From contig JBFXFL010000009.1 in NCBI GenBank assembly GCA_050179115.1, forward strand, positions 7,293-71,292: a stretch of DNA of 64,000 bases. Reading direction: 5' to 3'. The notes below the pieces were generated by a model. That model searched no databases. It saw only the letters and a list, made by a program, of their open reading frames with translations, and had not been told where the DNA came from. This document shows, one piece after another, positions 15,465-24,574 of this stretch; position 1 is the first letter of the stretch, and the number at the start of each line of letters is the position of its first letter. Origin of the DNA: JAGPUQ01 sp050179115 (GTDB lineage Bacteria; Pseudomonadota; Gammaproteobacteria; Pseudomonadales; Porticoccaceae). The translations under genes and the position numbers were made by a program.

Positions 15465-17453
15465 TCAGAGCGGCTGTTGCCGTTCATGCGCTGACAGAAG
15501 CTGTTCGGCAGTGCCCAAACGATGGGCGTAGATTGCCGAGAAGGTGAGCACATTCTGTACATAATTACGGGTTTCGGCGAAGGGAATGGCTTCAATCCAG
15601 GCATCGAAGGGGAGGCGACCGTCACTTGCGTTGAGCCATCCTTTGACACGCCCCGGGCCGGCATTATAGGCGGCGGTAGCGAGGATCCGGTTGTCCTGAA
15701 AGCGATCAAGCATGTCGCGATAATAGCTGGTTCCGAGCGCGATGTTCAGTTTGGGGTCGAACAACTGGCTTTCGGTACGGTACGGAATGGCATGCTTCCT
15801 CGCGACCTCGTTCGCTGTGGCCGGCATCAGCTGCATCAGACCGCGCGCCCCGGCCGGGGAAAGAGCTTCGGCCCGGAAGGCGCTTTCCTGACGGGCGACG
15901 GCCAGCATCAGTTGCACCGGCAGGCGTTGACGCTCCGACTGGGTTTCGAACGGCTCGCGGTGCAGCACCGGGAAACGGGTATCGATTTCATCCCAGCGAC
16001 TCGCCTTTACCATGGCGAGAATTGCCTGATAGTGCCATTCCCAGCGATGGGCAAGATGGCCGGCGGCAAGCCATTCGGATTCGGTCAGCGACCGGGTTGC
16101 ACGCCACCATTCGCGCGCCGCATCCAGCTCCTGTCCATGGTAAAGCAGCTCGCGAACCCGCAGCAGCGCCGGGCGCGCCGCGAGGGCGGCAATGCCTGCT
16201 TCATCCGGCTTTTCTTCGCTCCGCGCCATGGTGTAGCCCTGGTTCAGCCAGTCGCAGGCCAGAAAACCATAGAAACTGCGCTGGGCCGCGAGTTCGGCGA
16301 AGGTGGTCGTCATGCCGGGATCGGACTCGCCCAGCAGTTGCGCCCCCCGCGCACGCCAATAGCGCCAGCGCGGTTCCGCCCGGAGGGATGGCGGCAATTG
16401 GTCGATACCGGCGGCGAGTGCACGCCAGTCTCCCGCCCCGATATGGCGGCGCAGATACCATTCGTGGAAGTTGCTGTCGAGTAGGTCACCGTGACGGCGA
16501 ATCTGGGCAGCCGCCTCGCCGGTGTGGCCTTGGTCGTACAGGGCACGGACGATTGCGGCCTGCACACGGCTGCGGGTAGCGACATCGAAGGCCGGGTTGC
16601 GCTGATAGTGGTGCCAATGCCGCAGTGCCAGCGGGGCATCGGCGCGGCCCACGCGCTCGAGTGTCTGCGCGATCAGCGCGACGACCTCCGTGCTGTACTC
16701 GGGAAACAGATCATGGTTGCTCAGCAAGCCGGGGTTCTGGCGTAGCTGGAGATAGCGCACTGCCTTGGCGCGGATCGCCCCCGAAACCAAGAAGCGTTCG
16801 AGGTGGTGGGCCAGCTTCAGCTGATTTGCCAACACCGCCTTGGTATAGCGCTGCCACGCGATGGCCTCGGTGATGTCGCCGGTGCGATGCAGCAGCGCAA
16901 ACAGCCCATCGCAGCCGGCGGGCTGGGGGTGACCGACATTCCACAGTGCGAGACCGGCGACGACGGCGTCCCGGCGTTCGCCCACCTGGTAGCGTGCGTG
17001 CTGATATTGACACTCGAGTTCCACGGTGTGAACGGAATCGCGGTAGTACGCGAGAAAATTGCGCCAGTCGCGTTGCGCGTAAAACTCCCGCAGCAGGCGG
17101 GTGCGCAGGCGGTTGGCAAGCGGCATGTCGCCCAGAGCATCGAGAAAGCGGTCGATGGCCTCAGGCGCCTCGGGGTAACGGGCTGAGCCGAGGGTTTCGT
17201 ATTCCAGGTAGGGGTACAGCGGATAATCGCGCAGCGCCTCGCGCAGCAGGAAGAATTCAGTCCAGTCTCTGCTGGCGGCCGCCTGTTGCGCGGCGCGATA
17301 GGCTGCGCGCTGGGTGTCCAGTTCATCGGCAACCGCGGGCGTGGCGGATAAAAGTTGCGCGAGCCACAGCAGTGCCGGGAACACCAGGAGATGTGCGCGC
17401 CATGCAAGGATCCGGTTGCCGGCGTGAACGCCGCGATTGGCGTACTGTGTCAT
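15465..17453 (-). CDS. slt: Soluble lytic murein transglycosylase (Slt70 type)
   Basis: This periplasmic enzyme of 662 residues (E. coli Slt 645) cleaves the glycan strand of peptidoglycan with formation of 1,6-anhydro-MurNAc. The N-terminus carries a signal peptide (about residues 15-40: LVFPALLWLAQLLSATPAVA). A long alpha-superhelical U-domain follows, and the C-terminal catalytic domain has the ESAF motif in VARQESAFRAEALSP and GLMQLMPATA, with the Glu as general acid/base. The ATG at 17453 is chosen so that the signal peptide is near the N-terminus; the frame is open 32 codons further. Confidence 0.92.
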   Translation of the reverse strand: MTQYANRGVHAGNRILAWRAHLLVFPALLWLAQLLSATPAVADELDTQRAAYRAAQQAAASRDWTEFFLLREALRDYPLYPYLEYETLGSARYPEAPEAIDRFLDALGDMPLANRLRTRLLREFYAQRDWRNFLAYYRDSVHTVELECQYQHARYQVGERRDAVVAGLALWNVGHPQPAGCDGLFALLHRTGDITEAIAWQRYTKAVLANQLKLAHHLERFLVSGAIRAKAVRYLQLRQNPGLLSNHDLFPEYSTEVVALIAQTLERVGRADAPLALRHWHHYQRNPAFDVATRSRVQAAIVRALYDQGHTGEAAAQIRRHGDLLDSNFHEWYLRRHIGAGDWRALAAGIDQLPPSLRAEPRWRYWRARGAQLLGESDPGMTTTFAELAAQRSFYGFLACDWLNQGYTMARSEEKPDEAGIAALAARPALLRVRELLYHGQELDAAREWWRATRSLTESEWLAAGHLAHRWEWHYQAILAMVKASRWDEIDTRFPVLHREPFETQSERQRLPVQLMLAVARQESAFRAEALSPAGARGLMQLMPATANEVARKHAIPYRTESQLFDPKLNIALGTSYYRDMLDRFQDNRILATAAYNAGPGRVKGWLNASDGRLPFDAWIEAIPFAETRNYVQNVLTFSAIYAHRLGTAEQLLSAHERQQPL

Positions 17454-17481
17454 GGAAATGCCGCTGTCCCGGTACCTGCCT

Positions 17482-17928
17482 TCAGCTCTTTTGCTCCGGG
17501 TTGATGCGTACGGCGAGGACATCGCAGGTCGCGCCGTGCAGCACACCATTTGCGGTAGAACCGAAAATCAGGGTCAGGCCGTGGCGTCCATAACTGCCCA
17601 CTACGGCGAGATCCACGGCGTTTTCGCGAGCGAAGCGATGCATTTCCTGGGCCGGCTGGCCAATGAGGATGTGGCACTGCGCGGCCTCAAAGCCATTTTC
17701 CCGGGCGAGGATTTGCAATCGCTCACGGGCCTGATCTTCGAGTCGGACCTGGAGTTCACCGAGATCCATCGGGATATCGCCGCCGTAGGCAAAGGAAAGC
17801 GGTTCCTGCACATGGACCAGCGACAGTCGGGCGTCGCTTTCCCCGAGCAGTTCGCGTACGCGGCGCATGACCTGGGCGGATTCCGGCGATAGATCGAGGC
17901 CCACGAGGACGTGCTTGTAGACTGCCAT
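17482..17928 (-). CDS. Universal stress protein, UspA family
   Basis: A single-domain Usp of 148 residues. It starts MAVYKHVLVGLDLSPES and ends with the ATP-binding loop VVGSYGRHGLTLIFGSTAN, which fits the G-x2-G-x9-G(S/T) pattern of nucleotide-binding Usp proteins. It is cytosolic and probably a dimer. The ATG at 17928 has a strong GGAG site. It is first in the run usp-slt-corC and divergent from topA. Confidence 0.9.
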   Translation of the reverse strand: MAVYKHVLVGLDLSPESAQVMRRVRELLGESDARLSLVHVQEPLSFAYGGDIPMDLGELQVRLEDQARERLQILARENGFEAAQCHILIGQPAQEMHRFARENAVDLAVVGSYGRHGLTLIFGSTANGVLHGATCDVLAVRINPEQKS

Positions 17929-18035
17929 GACATATCTCCGGAGGCCCTGATGGGAGTCAGTGTAACTGCTCTCTCGGTGCGAGCAACATCGACTGCAAGC
18001 GGTGAGTCGATTCCGGTGGCTGCCGGAACTACGGC

Positions 18036-18064
18036 TTGACCCCTGCGGGGCCACCCCTTATATA
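18036..18064 (+). promoter_or_regulatory. Predicted sigma-70 promoter of topA
   Basis: TTGACC (18036-18041), an exact 17-bp spacer, then TATATA (18059-18064). The start site would be near 18071, giving a leader of about 50 nt that contains the hairpin at 18076-18101. Confidence 0.65.
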
Positions 18065-18075
18065 TGCACGCGTTC

Positions 18076-18101
18076 GACCGCCGGTTGGCGGTTGTTTTTT
18101 T
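18076..18101 (+). terminator. Intrinsic-terminator-like hairpin in the topA leader
   Basis: A 7-bp stem (GACCGCC with GGCGGTT, one G-T pair) closed by a GGTT loop is followed by G and seven T residues. It lies between the predicted topA start site and the topA ATG, with no plus-strand gene upstream to terminate. This makes it a candidate attenuator or mRNA 5'-end structure. Confidence 0.6.
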
Positions 18102-18120
18102 ATGAGAAAAAGCGGGTTTC

Positions 18121-20751
18121 ATGGGTAAGTCATTGGTTATAGTGGAATCGCCTGCCAAAGCGAAAACCATCAACAAGTATTTGGGCAAGGATTTTATCGT
18201 CAAGTCGAGCGTCGGACATGTCCGTGATCTGCCGATGGGTGGCGGTACCAAGCAAGCTGCCGAGAGGACGGGTCGGGCCGCTCCCGAGCGTCGCGGAAAG
18301 GTCGTTAGTGCCGAGGACAAGGCGCTCATCAAGGCCAGAAAAAGCCGCGAGCAACTGGTCCGCCGCATGGGAATAGATCCCGAGCATGGCTGGAAGGCCG
18401 ACTATCAGGTGCTGCCCGGCAAGGAAAAAGTCGTCGAAGAATTGAAAAAGGCCGCTAAATCCGCCGACGCCATCTATCTCGCCACCGACCTTGATCGCGA
18501 AGGCGAGGCGATCGCCTGGCATCTGCGGGAAATCATCGGCGGTGCCGATGATCGCTACCGACGCGTGGTGTTCAACGAGATTACCCAGAAGGCCATTCGC
18601 GAGGCCTTTGCGCATCCCGGAGACCTCGACCTCAACCGGGTCAATGCCCAGCAGGCGCGACGTTTTCTCGATCGGGTCGTCGGCTTCATGGTGTCGCCAC
18701 TGCTGTGGGAGAAAATCGCCCGCGGCTTGTCGGCAGGACGCGTGCAGTCGGTCGCGGTGAAACTGATCGTCGAGCGGGAACGGGAGATCCATGCGTTCCA
18801 GCCCGAGGAGTACTGGACCCTGCACGCGGATCTCGCCAAGGCGGCCGGCGAGCAGGTGCGCTTCGAAGTAAAAAAGGTCGGCGAACAAAACTACCGGCCG
18901 CTTAACGGCGAGCAGTCCGCCCGTGCGGTCGCCGCCCTGCAGAATGCCGCCTTTCGCGTCGCCGCGCGGGATGACACCCCGACCCAGACCCGACCATCGG
19001 CGCCTTTCATCACCTCGACACTGCAACAGGCGGCGAGCACTCGGCTCGGATTCGGCGTCAAGAAGACCATGACGCTTGCGCAGCGGCTCTACGAGGCCGG
19101 CTACATCACCTACATGCGTACCGACTCGACCAATCTCAGCGCCGACGCGGTGGCGGCCTGCCGCAAGCTGATCGAAACCCGCTATGGCAAGGACTATGTG
19201 CCCGCGCAGCCCAACAGCTACAGCGCGAAGGCCGGCGCCCAGGAAGCGCACGAGGCGATTCGACCTTCCGCAGTCGAGGTGACGGAAGCCGACTTGCAGG
19301 GTGTCGATGACGACGCCAAGAGGCTTTATCAATTGATCTGGCAGCAATTTGTGGCGTGCCAGATGGTGCCGGCCCGCTTTACCAGCACGGGCGTCACCGT
19401 GCTGGCCGGAGACTACGAGCTGCGGGCGCGGGGCAGGGTAGTGCTGTTCGACGGGTTTTTGCGCGCACTTCCCGCGCAGCGGAACAAGGACGATGTCGAA
19501 TTGCCGGAACTGACCGTCGGCGAAATGTTGCGTCTGGTGGAACTGTTACCGCAACAGCATTTTACCAAGCCTTCGCCGCGCTATACCGAGGCCACCCTGG
19601 TGCGTGAGCTGGAAAAACGCGGTATTGGCCGGCCCTCAACCTACGCGGCCATCATCTCCACCATTCAGGAGCGCGGTTACGTGGTCCTGGAGAACCGGCG
19701 TTTTCATGCGGAAAAAATCGGCGATATCGTCACCAGTCGTCTGGACGAGAATTTCTCCGATCTGATGGATTACGGCTTTACCGCCACCATGGAGGAGCAG
19801 CTCGACCGCGTCGCCGAAGGTGAACTGGATTGGCGCCAGGTACTCGACGGCTTTTACGCGGGCTTTACGGAGAAGCTGGAGCGCGCCAAAGGGAGTGAGG
19901 GCGGCATGCGGCCGAATGCCGCTGTGGACACGGATATTCCCTGTCCGCTGTGCGGTCGTCCCATGCAGATTCGCACCGGCAGCACCGGCGTTTTTCTCGG
20001 CTGCTCCGGGTACGCGCTGCCGCCCAGTGAACGCTGCAAGGGCACCCGGAACCTGATCCCGGGCGACGAGGCCGTACAGCTCGACGAGGATGACGAGGCC
20101 GAATCGCGCCTGCTGCTGAGCAAGCGGCGTTGCGCCCGCTGTGACACCACTATGGACGGCTACCTGATCGACGACAAAACCAAGGTCCATATCTGTGGCG
20201 CGAGTCCGGATTGTCCGGGCTACGAGGTGGAAACCGGTAGTTTCCGTCTCAAGGGCTATGAAGGACCGGTAATCGCCTGCGACAAGTGCGGCAGCGAAAT
20301 GCAGCTCAAGTCCGGTCGCTTCGGTAAATATTTCGGCTGCACGGCAACAGATTGCGGCAATACCCGCAAGCTGTTGCGCAACGGCCAGCCGGCGCCGCCG
20401 AAGGTGCCGGCCATTCCCATGCCCGAGTTGCGGTGTGCAAAGGTGGACGATCACTATGTGCTGCGCGACGGTGCCGCCGGTCTGTTTCTGGCGGCGAGTC
20501 AGTTTCCCAAGCACCGGGAAACGCGAGCTCCGCTGGTGATTGAACTGCTCCCGCATCGCGACCGCATCGACCCCAAGTACCAGTACCTGCTCGACGCCCC
20601 GCCGCGCGATTCTGCGGGCAATCCGGCGCTGGTGCGATTCGGGCGCAAGACCGGCGAGCACTATGTACAGACCGAGGTCGACGGCAAGCCGACCGGCTGG
20701 CGCGCCGATTTTCGCGACGGCCTGTGGCGGGTGACCGATAAGACCAAGTGA
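18121..20751 (+). CDS. topA: DNA topoisomerase I
   Basis: This type IA topoisomerase of 876 residues relaxes negative supercoils. The TOPRIM domain opens MGKSLVIVESPAKAKTINKY and contains the DLDREGEAIAW acidic motif. The catalytic tyrosine lies in GYITYMRTDSTNLS. The C-terminus has three zinc-ribbon-like modules with CPLCG/CSGY, CARCD/CGASPDC and CDKCG/CTATDC, followed by further repeats. Everything needed for activity is present. It is preceded by a good promoter and an unusual leader hairpin. Confidence 0.96.
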   Translation: MGKSLVIVESPAKAKTINKYLGKDFIVKSSVGHVRDLPMGGGTKQAAERTGRAAPERRGKVVSAEDKALIKARKSREQLVRRMGIDPEHGWKADYQVLPGKEKVVEELKKAAKSADAIYLATDLDREGEAIAWHLREIIGGADDRYRRVVFNEITQKAIREAFAHPGDLDLNRVNAQQARRFLDRVVGFMVSPLLWEKIARGLSAGRVQSVAVKLIVEREREIHAFQPEEYWTLHADLAKAAGEQVRFEVKKVGEQNYRPLNGEQSARAVAALQNAAFRVAARDDTPTQTRPSAPFITSTLQQAASTRLGFGVKKTMTLAQRLYEAGYITYMRTDSTNLSADAVAACRKLIETRYGKDYVPAQPNSYSAKAGAQEAHEAIRPSAVEVTEADLQGVDDDAKRLYQLIWQQFVACQMVPARFTSTGVTVLAGDYELRARGRVVLFDGFLRALPAQRNKDDVELPELTVGEMLRLVELLPQQHFTKPSPRYTEATLVRELEKRGIGRPSTYAAIISTIQERGYVVLENRRFHAEKIGDIVTSRLDENFSDLMDYGFTATMEEQLDRVAEGELDWRQVLDGFYAGFTEKLERAKGSEGGMRPNAAVDTDIPCPLCGRPMQIRTGSTGVFLGCSGYALPPSERCKGTRNLIPGDEAVQLDEDDEAESRLLLSKRRCARCDTTMDGYLIDDKTKVHICGASPDCPGYEVETGSFRLKGYEGPVIACDKCGSEMQLKSGRFGKYFGCTATDCGNTRKLLRNGQPAPPKVPAIPMPELRCAKVDDHYVLRDGAAGLFLAASQFPKHRETRAPLVIELLPHRDRIDPKYQYLLDAPPRDSAGNPALVRFGRKTGEHYVQTEVDGKPTGWRADFRDGLWRVTDKTK

Positions 20752-20814
20752 CGGCGCATTGCGAAGCGCGACAGCGCCATGGGCGCTCCGATGCCAATGC
20801 CCGGAGCGGGCTGC

Positions 20815-20820
20815 TATACT
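20815..20820 (+). promoter_or_regulatory. Predicted -10 element for the small gene after topA
   Basis: TATACT lies 30 bp before the ATG at 20850. The -35 region is poor, so confidence is low. Confidence 0.35.
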
Positions 20821-20849
20821 TGGCGTCTGACCGCACGAGTGGTGATTGG

Positions 20850-21095
20850 ATGGCTTCCTCTCTCTATGAAATCGTCGAGTTGCCGGATGGCGAATTCGCG
20901 TTGCAGCGCTCCGGTGAAGACGGTGAGCCCCTGGTGCGAATCGAGTTTTCCGAAGAGGCTCGGGTTTATCTTCGGGATTCGGGCCTGGATGTGGCGCGGG
21001 CGATGATCGATGCGGGAATCGAGGCCATCGAAAATCTCGGGCCGAACGCCGGGACCGAGGGTGTTGGCACGTCCGGGCGGCATGTGCTCCACTGA
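20850..21095 (+). CDS. Small conserved hypothetical protein (topA-lexA interval)
   Basis: An acidic 81-residue protein: MASSLYEIVELPDGEFALQR, then a short EPLVRIEFSEEARVYL segment and a helix AMIDAGIEAIENL. It resembles the small hypothetical protein found between topA and the SOS genes in Pseudomonas (PA3009-like, from memory). No function is known. It has no membrane segment and no Cys. The ATG at 20850 is preferred because the similarity begins there; the frame runs upstream into the topA stop region. Confidence 0.7.
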   Translation: MASSLYEIVELPDGEFALQRSGEDGEPLVRIEFSEEARVYLRDSGLDVARAMIDAGIEAIENLGPNAGTEGVGTSGRHVLH

Positions 21096-21258
21096 TTCGT
21101 TCCGCGGCCATATAGGTGGCCAGCGGTCTGATCAGGTGTAGTTGGAGTTCGCGCAGCCGAGATGATTGGCTGGGGGTGTTCGATTTCCGGGTCTTGAGTC
21201 CAGAATTCCGCCGCAACCTTTGTCATCCGTGGTTCGTGCTGGTTCTTTCCCGTCGCGC

Positions 21259-22097
21259 TTACAGCTTCGTACGCACCAAACCAACACTTATGCCTTCGAG
21301 GGCGAAGGTGCTGGTGCGGAGATCCACTTCAATCGGCTGGAAATCCGGGTTTTCCGGCAGCAGCCGCAGCCGGTGCGGCTCGGAAGTGAACTGTAGCCGC
21401 TTGACGGTCACGGCGTCATCGATACGCGCTACCACGATGCTGCCGTTATCGGCCACCACCGCTTTAGCCACCGCCAGCAGATCCCCATCGCGGATCCCGA
21501 CGTCGCGCATGCTGTCGCCGTGGATGCGCAGTAGATAATCCGCCGCTGGGCTGAACAGCCCGGGGTCGACCTGGCAATGACCTTCGAGACATTCCTCGGC
21601 GAGAATTGGGCTGCCTGCGGCGACTCTTCCGACGATGGGNNNNNNNNNNNNNNNNNNNNNNNNNNNNNNNNNNNNNNNNNNNNNNNNNNNNNNNNNNNNN
21701 NNNNNNNNNNNNNNNNNNNNNNNNNNNNNNNNNNNNNNNTGTCGCCGTGGATGCGCAGTAGATAATCCGCCGCTGGGCTGAACAGCCCGGGGTCGACCTG
21801 GCAATGACCTTCGAGACATTCCTCGGCGAGAATTGGGCTGCCTGCGGCGACTCTTCCGACGATGGGCAGTCCGCCAGCCGCCTCATGCAACCGAATGCCG
21901 CGCGAAGCTCCGGGTATCATCTCTAGCATGTCCTTGCGTGCGAGTGCGCGTAGATGCTGTTCCGCAGCGTTTGCGGAGCGAAAACCGAAGTGATGAGCAA
22001 TTTCTGCACGAGTTGGCGGATACCCACGCTGGTTCTGATAGCCGCGGATGTAATCGAAAATTTCACGTTGGCGCTGGGTGAGGACGGTGGTTGACAT
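21259..22097 (-). CDS. lexA: LexA repressor (split by an assembly gap)
   Basis: SOS repressor and self-cleaving serine protease. As deposited, the frame is broken by 100 N and a 127-bp duplication. Removing 227 bp restores one continuous frame of 203 residues, matching E. coli LexA (202). The winged-helix N-terminus reads MSTTVLTQRQREIFDYI. In the collapsed protein the cleavage bond is Ala85-Gly86 (GRVAAGSP), the nucleophile Ser120 (HGDSMRD) and the general base Lys157 (VTVKRL), each one residue off E. coli numbering. An SOS box lies 28 bp upstream, so it is autoregulated. Confidence 0.93.
21513..21639. repeat. 127-bp duplicated contig end, left copy (lexA)
   Basis: Identical over 127 bp to 21740-21866 on the other side of the N run. 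An exact 127-bp overlap is the signature of a k=127 de Bruijn assembly whose adjoining contigs were scaffolded without merging. Confidence 0.9.
21640..21739. other. Assembly gap of 100 N inside lexA
   Basis: Exactly 100 N, a placeholder length. The flanks overlap, so no real sequence is probably missing. Confidence 0.97.
21740..21866. repeat. 127-bp duplicated contig end, right copy (lexA)
   Basis: Second copy of 21513-21639; see that entry. One of the two copies should be removed to obtain the natural lexA. Confidence 0.9.
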
Positions 22098-22124
22098 CAG
22101 ATGGGTGGCCGTTGCGAAGAACCA

Positions 22125-22140
22125 CTGTGATTATAACCAG
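22125..22140. promoter_or_regulatory. LexA operator (SOS box)
   Basis: CTGTGATTATAACCAG matches CTGT-N8-ACAG with a single mismatch and an AT-rich centre. It lies 28 bp upstream of the lexA ATG and 69 bp upstream of the divergent LOG gene start. Confidence 0.82.
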
Positions 22141-22208
22141 CATCTCTCCTGTCGCAAGGACTGGTGATCCGCTGGAACCTCAATTGAAACCGTAAATCAG
22201 AGGTAGGT

Positions 22209-22865
22209 ATGGACGAAAGCAAGTTGCCGGAAGCCTGGCGGGTTCTGCGTATCCAGTCGGAATTGGTGGAGGGCATTGAAGCCTTGACCCCGCTGCGTCG
22301 CGCGGTGACGATATTTGGCAGCGCGCGGCTGGGCGAGGGCTCGCATTGGTACGGGGTGGCACTCAAGGTCGGGGAGTTACTGGGCGCCGAGGGTATCCCG
22401 GTCATCACTGGTGGGGGACCAGGCATCATGGAGGCCGCCAATCGCGGCTGTTTCAGTACCCCAGCCGATGCCGTGGGGCTCAATATCAATCTGCCGGGAG
22501 AGCAGATTCCAAACACGTATCAGGACATTGCCCTGACCTTCCGCTACTTCTTTGTGCGCAAGTTCATGTTCGTGAAATATGCGATTGGTTTCGTCATATT
22601 TCCGGGCGGTTACGGAACCATGGATGAATTATTCGAGGCGCTGACGCTGGTCCAGACCGCCAAGGTGAAGCCCTTTCCGATAGTGCTGGTGGGATCGGCG
22701 TACTGGCGCGGTCTGCTCGACTGGATGGAGACCACCATGCAGGGCACCGGCTGCATCGGTACGCACGATCTCAATCTGTTTTCCCTGGTGGACACCGCCG
22801 AAGACGCCGCAGCGGTGATTCTGCATCATGTCCGGATGTTGCAAGCGCAATCTTTATCCGAATAG
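22209..22865 (+). CDS. LOG-family (TIGR00730) Rossmann-fold phosphoribohydrolase
   Basis: The product has 218 residues. It shows the lysine-decarboxylase-like/LOG motifs VITGGGPGIMEAANRG and PGGYGTMDELFEALTL, the nucleotide-binding and catalytic blocks of cytokinin riboside 5'-monophosphate phosphoribohydrolases. Bacterial members release a base from nucleoside 5'-monophosphates; the physiological role outside plant-associated bacteria is not settled. The ATG at 22209 follows AGAGGTAGGT. It is divergent from lexA across the SOS box, so weak SOS influence is possible. Confidence 0.87.
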   Translation: MDESKLPEAWRVLRIQSELVEGIEALTPLRRAVTIFGSARLGEGSHWYGVALKVGELLGAEGIPVITGGGPGIMEAANRGCFSTPADAVGLNINLPGEQIPNTYQDIALTFRYFFVRKFMFVKYAIGFVIFPGGYGTMDELFEALTLVQTAKVKPFPIVLVGSAYWRGLLDWMETTMQGTGCIGTHDLNLFSLVDTAEDAAAVILHHVRMLQAQSLSE

Positions 22866-22917
22866 CGTGGACAAAGGGTCGCTGCCGGACCGATCGGGCG
22901 GATGGCGCTGACCGGCG

Positions 22918-23235
22918 CTAGTAGTCGTCATCCTCGCCAAAGCCTTCGGACTTGCTGTCGTCGAAAGGGTCCTCCCAGAGGGGTTCGCGGTAGCTGCCGG
23001 GGACGCTGTCCGAGTCCTCGTCGTCGAGGTATTCGATTTCGCGCAGATCGTCCGGTGGTTCGGCGGGCAGCAGGATCATTTGGCGCCAGGTGTCAAAGTC
23101 AATCTCGCTGATGTCACCATCGATGTATTGGATAGCGATGGTGTCGCTGTCTTCGTCGACGGCAACCACTTCGAATATTTCGTCTTCGCTGACATCCTGG
23201 TACCACTTGCTGATGACGGGGCGGCGCTTGGCCAT
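22918..23235 (-). CDS. Small acidic conserved protein (DUF6763-like)
   Basis: A soluble 105-residue protein. The N-terminal part has the look of a small beta-barrel (ISKWYQDVSEDEIFEVVAVD, DTIAIQYIDGDISEIDFDTW). The C-terminal third is strongly acidic (repeated Asp/Glu/Ser). The DUF6763 name is from memory. Function is unknown; the acidic tail suggests protein binding. The ATG at 23235 has a GGAG site. Confidence 0.68.
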   Translation of the reverse strand: MAKRRPVISKWYQDVSEDEIFEVVAVDEDSDTIAIQYIDGDISEIDFDTWRQMILLPAEPPDDLREIEYLDDEDSDSVPGSYREPLWEDPFDDSKSEGFGEDDDY

Positions 23236-23559
23236 GGCGACGGGCTCCTTGATTTGTTCTTGTGAATCAAACTACCACTGCGAGTGGTGGCTTGGTCATA
23301 CAGGGTCGGTCGCACCTTGGTGTCGGGGTGGCCGCTCACGGCGCAGGCGCCGGTATCAAGGGTTATCATAACCACATGACTGGCGAGGTAAAGAGCGACA
23401 GACCGTGAGAGTTATCTGCGTGTTCCTGGTACTCCCTATTTTTGAAGTCGGCGGCCTGCGCGGCGAGTCGTGGTCTTCGCCATGCGCGATGCGTCCTTGC
23501 CAGCGCCGGATGACGCTGTGGTTACCGGCGCGGCAATCGGACCGCTGCTCGTGATCGCT
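23236..23559. other. Intergenic region before nagZ
   Basis: No gene, repeat or RNA is recognised. The nagZ frame is open from about 23470, so the last 90 bases could be coding if nagZ starts earlier than the GTG chosen here. Confidence 0.5.
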
Positions 23560-24564
23560 GTGCCCGGTCCCGTGATGCTTGATCTCGACGGCTTGGTGCT
23601 GACATCGGAAGAGCGGCAGCTGCTTTGGCATCCCGGAGTCGGGGGGGTGATTTTCTTTGCGCGCAACATTGTTTCCCGCGCGCAGTTCATCGATCTTGTC
23701 GCCGAGGTGCGTACGCTGCGCCCCGAATTGCTGCTGGCCGTGGATCAGGAGGGTGGCAGGGTGCAGCGGTTGCGGGACGGCTATAGCGCATTGCCGGCGA
23801 TGCAGCGTCTGGGTGAAGCCGTGGCGCGCGATCAGGGACACGGCGCGTGGTTGTGTCGGGAAACCGGCTGGCTGCTGGCCAGTGAGGTCCTGGCGTCCGG
23901 TCTCGATTTCAGCTTTGCGCCGGTGCTCGACCTCGACCGGGATCATTGCGCGGTGATTGCCGAGCGGGCGTTTCATGCGACACCGGAAATCGCCATCATC
24001 GCGTTGCGGGCCCTCATAGCCGGCATGCATGAGGCCGGCATGGCGGTGACGGGCAAGCATTTTCCGGGTCATGGGGGGGTGCGAGGCGACAGCCATCTGG
24101 AGACGCCTCGCGATGGGCGGTCGCTGGCGATGTTGCACGCCCACGATCTGCGACCCTTTGCCGACCTTGTCGATGAGCTCGATGCCGTGATGCCGGCTCA
24201 CATCGTTTACAGCGAAGTCGATCAGCGTCCGGCGGGATTCTCTCCCTTCTGGATACAGGATTTGCTGCGTGGTGAATTGGGCTTTAGGGGTGTCGTGTTC
24301 AGTGACGATCTGGCCATGAAAGGCGCCGACCTGATGGGAGGATACCCCGAAAAGGCGCGCGCGGCCCTGGCGGCCGGTTGTGACATGCTGCTGGTGTGTA
24401 ACGACCGCGCCGGTGCGCTAGAGGTGCTGGCGGCGCTGGAATCCTCGGATGTCAGGGTGTCGCCGCAGCTGGCCACGATGCGGGCAAGACGCCGCCCCGA
24501 TTGGACCTCCCTCGAGGCCGATGTGCGTCGTGCCGCCATTCAGGCTGAGCTGGCGGCATGCTGA
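23560..24564 (+). CDS. nagZ: Beta-N-acetylhexosaminidase (peptidoglycan recycling)
   Basis: A GH3 enzyme of 334 residues, near Pseudomonas NagZ in length. It removes N-acetylglucosamine from GlcNAc-anhydroMurNAc peptides in the cytosol and so feeds AmpR-type beta-lactam signalling. Seen motifs are FARNIVS, LLAVDQEGGRVQRLRDG, the catalytic loop VTGKHFPGHGGVRGDSH with its Asp-His pair, and the nucleophile region VVFSDDLAMKGA. The start is uncertain. The GTG at 23560 puts PGPVMLDLDG at the family N-terminus; an ATG at 23482 and a start at 23470 are alternatives. It is upstream of mtnP as in Pseudomonas. Confidence 0.9.
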   Translation: MPGPVMLDLDGLVLTSEERQLLWHPGVGGVIFFARNIVSRAQFIDLVAEVRTLRPELLLAVDQEGGRVQRLRDGYSALPAMQRLGEAVARDQGHGAWLCRETGWLLASEVLASGLDFSFAPVLDLDRDHCAVIAERAFHATPEIAIIALRALIAGMHEAGMAVTGKHFPGHGGVRGDSHLETPRDGRSLAMLHAHDLRPFADLVDELDAVMPAHIVYSEVDQRPAGFSPFWIQDLLRGELGFRGVVFSDDLAMKGADLMGGYPEKARAALAAGCDMLLVCNDRAGALEVLAALESSDVRVSPQLATMRARRRPDWTSLEADVRRAAIQAELAAC

Positions 24565-24574
24565 GGGCGATGTC

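Noticed and set aside
21513..21866. A genuine tandem duplication inside lexA
   Set aside because: The repeat is perfect, exactly 127 bp, separated by exactly 100 N, and the same length recurs at the second gap; an assembly artefact explains all of it.
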